Below are positions 61,001-64,000 of a stretch of 64,000 bases of DNA, piece by piece. Position 1 is the first letter of the stretch. Each line of letters opens with the position of its first letter. The translations under genes and the position numbers were made by a program. The stretch comes from Pagrus major (taxonomy: Eukaryota; Chordata; Actinopteri; Spariformes; Sparidae), in NCBI RefSeq assembly GCF_040436345.1, contig NC_133216.1:14650110-14714109 (forward strand). Reading direction: 5' to 3'. The notes below the pieces were generated by a model. It worked only from the letters and a program-made list of their open reading frames with translations, was not told where the DNA came from and searched no databases.

Positions 61001-61869
61001 ATGAGCAGGCTGCTGCATATTGAAGACTTTTTCTTTTCATTCTTTACGAATATTTTCTGTTCTTTAACTTATAAGTATGATATGCTTGTGAAGAAAAGAA
61101 AACTATTTGACTGACAACAGTTTCATTTTCTGTTGGAAAGGTATTACCTGTGCACACTACTACTTACAGGATCTAAATGTGCTGACAAACATCGACAGCA
61201 GATGGCAGCACAGACCTCAGATTTAACCTTTAGCCTGTTGCAGTTTCCCCTCATGTTATTTTTAAACTCAAATGACTTCTTCTTAACGATGGAGCACTTA
61301 TAAAACCACACTTAGTGGTGTCATGATCCTTCACTTTATGATCAGGTGCTTGACTGTGTCTGTCTCCCCGAGCGCCTGATGTGCTTACTAACTCACTATT
61401 TGGGGGAAAGATGACTCATCTCCTGCCTCTGTGTACAACTCAGTATCAAGTGTTTCATTACAACACACTCAGAAATCAGACAGAGGGTTAGACAGAGATA
61501 AACAGGGATTATGCTCGTCTGGAGGTCTCAAAGGCAACTCGTGTCCAAACTTGGTCGCCCATGTTTTTATACGAGTATTATTTGCGTTATTTCTCTCCTG
61601 ATATTTCATTTTAGAGGTGAACACTGAATAAACTAAGCATCTTAGTCCATTCTTGACCTTGGAATTAATAGTTTGAATAAACAATCCTGAATCAAAGCCC
61701 ACTTACTGGCATCTGTCTTGCCGTGAGCTTAGTAGCTGTTTATATTTCATTCATAACATGTCATTTGATCATACCCACAGTTAGTATCACTGTTTTCAGC
61801 AACTAAACACGCATTTCAATCGATCTTAGTATTATGTATGTTTGCATGATATCTTTAAAAACACAATTT

Positions 61870-62115
61870 CTCAGGTACCATTTTCTACTACTTTATACGT
61901 TTACTCATCTACATTTTGAAGCCCTTTACTCCACTACATTTATTTGGTTAATTCAGTTACTAGTTACACTCCTGATATGATGGAATGTGGGTAAGTACGC
62001 TTATTTGTACTTTGCTGGAGTATTTCTATTTTCTGCTACTTTATACTTCCACTTGACTACAATTTGGAGGCCAATATGATGTTATTGATTACTTTAGTTA
62101 CTAGTTAGTTTGCAG
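61870..62115. repeat. Dispersed fish repeat (GTACTT-rich family), copy 2
   Basis: It has TACTACTTTATACGTTTACT and TTTACTCCACTACATTTATT, then a second pass with TTTGTACTTTGCTGGAGTAT and TGCTACTTTATACTTCCACT. It looks like two partial units of the same family as 60735-61000. Confidence 0.55.
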
Positions 62116-62736
62116 ATTGCATGCTGCATTAGAGCCAACGTAGCACATTTAATTAAAATTAAAATTAAAATTAATTAAAGATTCTGATAATCGGAAAATG
62201 CCGAATATCAGGTCAGATAATCGGCCTGGCAAATAATCAGTCAACCCATAGTACAGTGCATACATACATGTATATATATTTACCTTTACTTGTGTTATAC
62301 TCAAGCACAATTATTGGCAGAAAATTACTGCAAGTTAATTTAATAATGCTTTCATGTGGTGTCCAAATAATCAGGAAAACATGTTTTCCGACTGGGAAAA
62401 TTGAAGTTGCAGCAACAACTCAGAAAGTCAGAGAAAACTTTGGTAAACGAGTTGCCGAGTTGACGTCATATGATGCTGAAACATGGCGGATGAAAGTAAA
62501 CATTGGGTTGATGGTAACATGCATATTTGTGATATCTATTTCATTGCTCACATTATCTGTTTCCTTTGCCCTTCCTTGTCACTCAAATCCCGGAAACGGC
62601 TGTCAATGTGTTGTTTAAATGCCAAACATCATCCATGTTGCTCCCACATTCAGACTTGACGCAACCTGAACACACTGAAGTTGAGTACCAAACTCGGGAA
62701 GTGGGGAGCACATGGATGTGGCATAATAACACATAC

Positions 62737-63124
62737 TTAAAGGTGTACTATGCAACTATTTTACAGGCCTATGAACAAACAGAGACAGAGCGCTTCACAC
62801 AAGGAATAGCAGTTTGCAAGAGCTAAAGGTAGGCTTAGACTGCAGGAGCTAAAGGCCAATTTGATCAAAATTCTCTCCAGTTGGAGAAGTCTGGTCCGAG
62901 ACCTCGGTTGGTACCATTGTTTGGTTAAAATGATCTGGTAATGTGAGGGTTTTACAGATCGAGTTTTTAGATGTACTTGAAAGTCACATGTTTACATTTG
63001 AGAAAAACAGGTGAGTATTTTGAGTTTTGGTGGGGTGAGTTCAGAAAGGAGCCAATTGCCCTTCTTGAGGTCCTTGAGTTTAAGAATATCGGTTGAAAAG
63101 AAAATTTACATAGTGCACCTTTAA
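62737..63124. mobile_element. TTAA-bounded MITE-like element
   Basis: The left end is TTAAAGGTGTACTATGCAAC. The reverse complement of the right end is TTAAAGGTGCACTATGTAAA. It is 388 bp, with no frame. It shares ends with 57823-58107. Confidence 0.75.
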
Positions 63125-63688
63125 CACAATATCTTTACTTTTACTCAAGAATGACTCTGGGCTACTTTTTTACAACACTGTGACTAATTGTTTGATGCAA
63201 TTCAATAAAGGTTAAAACACATATTTCTGATTGGAGAAGGTTAGTGGCTTGTTAATACGAGTGCGACATTTCATATAAAACTTGATTGATTTAAGATACA
63301 CTGTCTTCTCTCTGATGTTACAGTTTTATATGTGATTGTAAAGGCCACTATTAGCAGTTGCCAGGACATTTTACCTCATTTTTACTGCACCATTAAACTA
63401 GTTCCACACATGAATTGAGCATAATGTATAAAGAAGACCACCACTAGCTGAGCTAAAACTAAATATTTTAACATCACACTGGAAGTGCCCTAAGCCACAT
63501 GTTTTTAATCCAATCACTGGTAGCTCCATCATTGTCAATATCCTCTTGCCAAATTTGAAGGCAAGCAGTGTCGTCCTTTGTACCGTTTCTCCCCAATGTA
63601 CTGACAGTGAAAGATGGAGGAGAGACACAAAGAGAGAGAGAGGGAGACATTTTGACTGTTCGTATTCACTTTAAAATATGGCAAAGGG

Positions 63689-63693
63689 CCAAT
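63689..63693 (+). promoter_or_regulatory. CCAAT box of a possible edge gene
   Basis: It is seen as GGGCCAATCGC, about 190 bases upstream of the TATA box at 63881. The wide spacing makes it only weak support. Confidence 0.25.
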
Positions 63694-63880
63694 CGCAGAG
63701 CAGCGGGAAGACAAATTAAGTGGGGACCTTCCCAGCAGGTCGTCCTTGGACAGATTGGATGTGATTCTGTTCAACCTCTCAACATCCTCCCAACACGAGG
63801 AGGACAGGACGGGACTCACGAGCTGTCACAGAGCTGTTCCCACAACACATCTCTGCAGCCCGACTTTAAAGTATGGAAAG

Positions 63881-63887
63881 TATAAAG
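63881..63887 (+). promoter_or_regulatory. TATA box of a possible edge gene
   Basis: TATAAAG in the context GAAAGTATAAAGCCAGCG predicts a plus-strand transcription start near 63911. An ATG lies about 100 bases downstream. Confidence 0.4.
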
Positions 63888-63981
63888 CCAGCGCACACAT
63901 TGAGCTGCTTTCTAACACAATTTATTTGCACTCAGCGGAGACTAAATCAACGTATAAGACTGTGAGCCGCAGTTTTTCATC

Positions 63982-64000
63982 ATGCGAGTTGTCATCATTG
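63982..64000 (+). CDS. Possible truncated 5' end of an unknown protein
   Basis: An ATG with A at -3 opens MRVVII before the window ends. The basic-then-hydrophobic start would suit a signal peptide, and the upstream TATA box suits a regulated, secreted-protein gene. Six codons are too few to name it. In mammals the neighbourhood of PPP1R37 also contains the APOE/APOC cluster, but I see nothing here that identifies an apolipoprotein. Confidence 0.25.

Noticed and set aside
62256..62618. 120-residue plus-strand open frame
   Set aside because: No recognised domain. The underlying DNA looks like dispersed repeat sequence (GAGTTGACGTCATATGATGC motif) next to TTAA-type elements.

Overview
This is vertebrate nuclear DNA, most likely from a percomorph (spiny-rayed) teleost. 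It contains split genes with GT-AG introns, many dispersed fish-type repeats (TTAA-bounded MITE-like elements, hAT-like ends, a tRNA-derived SINE head, dinucleotide microsatellites), no operons, and long non-coding stretches. No bacterial, phage or CRISPR-type system is present. The organism was inferred from sequence character alone; no database was searched.

Layout. (1) About 1-14.6 kb holds one GIMAP-type immune GTPase gene on the minus strand (two coding exons, 5100-6336). It lies between two direct-repeat blocks (about 2.2-3.3 kb and 8.5-10.0 kb). Each block contains a nearly identical stretch that ends, on the minus strand, in a consensus splice donor. I read these as duplicated promoter/first-exon modules of a tandem GIMAP array, with a further gene probably lying left of the window. 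(2) 14.7-57.1 kb is one complete gene, PPP1R37 (protein phosphatase 1 regulatory subunit 37, also LRRC68), on the minus strand. All 12 coding exons join in frame to give a predicted 1192-residue protein: an acidic N-terminal extension, an RVTF PP1-docking motif, an LRR domain, and a very long acidic/Ser/Pro-rich tail with a poly-Glu run. A CpG-rich promoter region lies at 56.7-57.4 kb. Intron 1 is about 19.6 kb and, like the other introns, carries repeats. (3) 59.2-59.6 kb is an uninterrupted H2A gene whose protein ends in SQEF, the signature of the H2A.X-F type of histone known from eggs and early embryos of frogs and fish. It has a TATA-like element, a CCAAT box and a poly(A) signal. (4) At the right edge (63.69-64.0 kb) a CCAAT box, a TATA box and an ATG with a hydrophobic start suggest the 5' end of another plus-strand gene cut off by the window.

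The genes are independent transcription units rather than a pathway: GIMAP (lymphocyte GTPase), PPP1R37 (PP1 regulation) and H2A.X-F (maternal chromatin, DNA-damage-type phosphorylation). The points most worth following up are the H2A.X-F gene, the duplicated GIMAP 5' module, the two consecutive P-loop-like motifs at the start of the GIMAP protein, the CA repeat directly behind a PPP1R37 splice donor, and the expanded disordered regions of PPP1R37. I found no convincing wholly new system.
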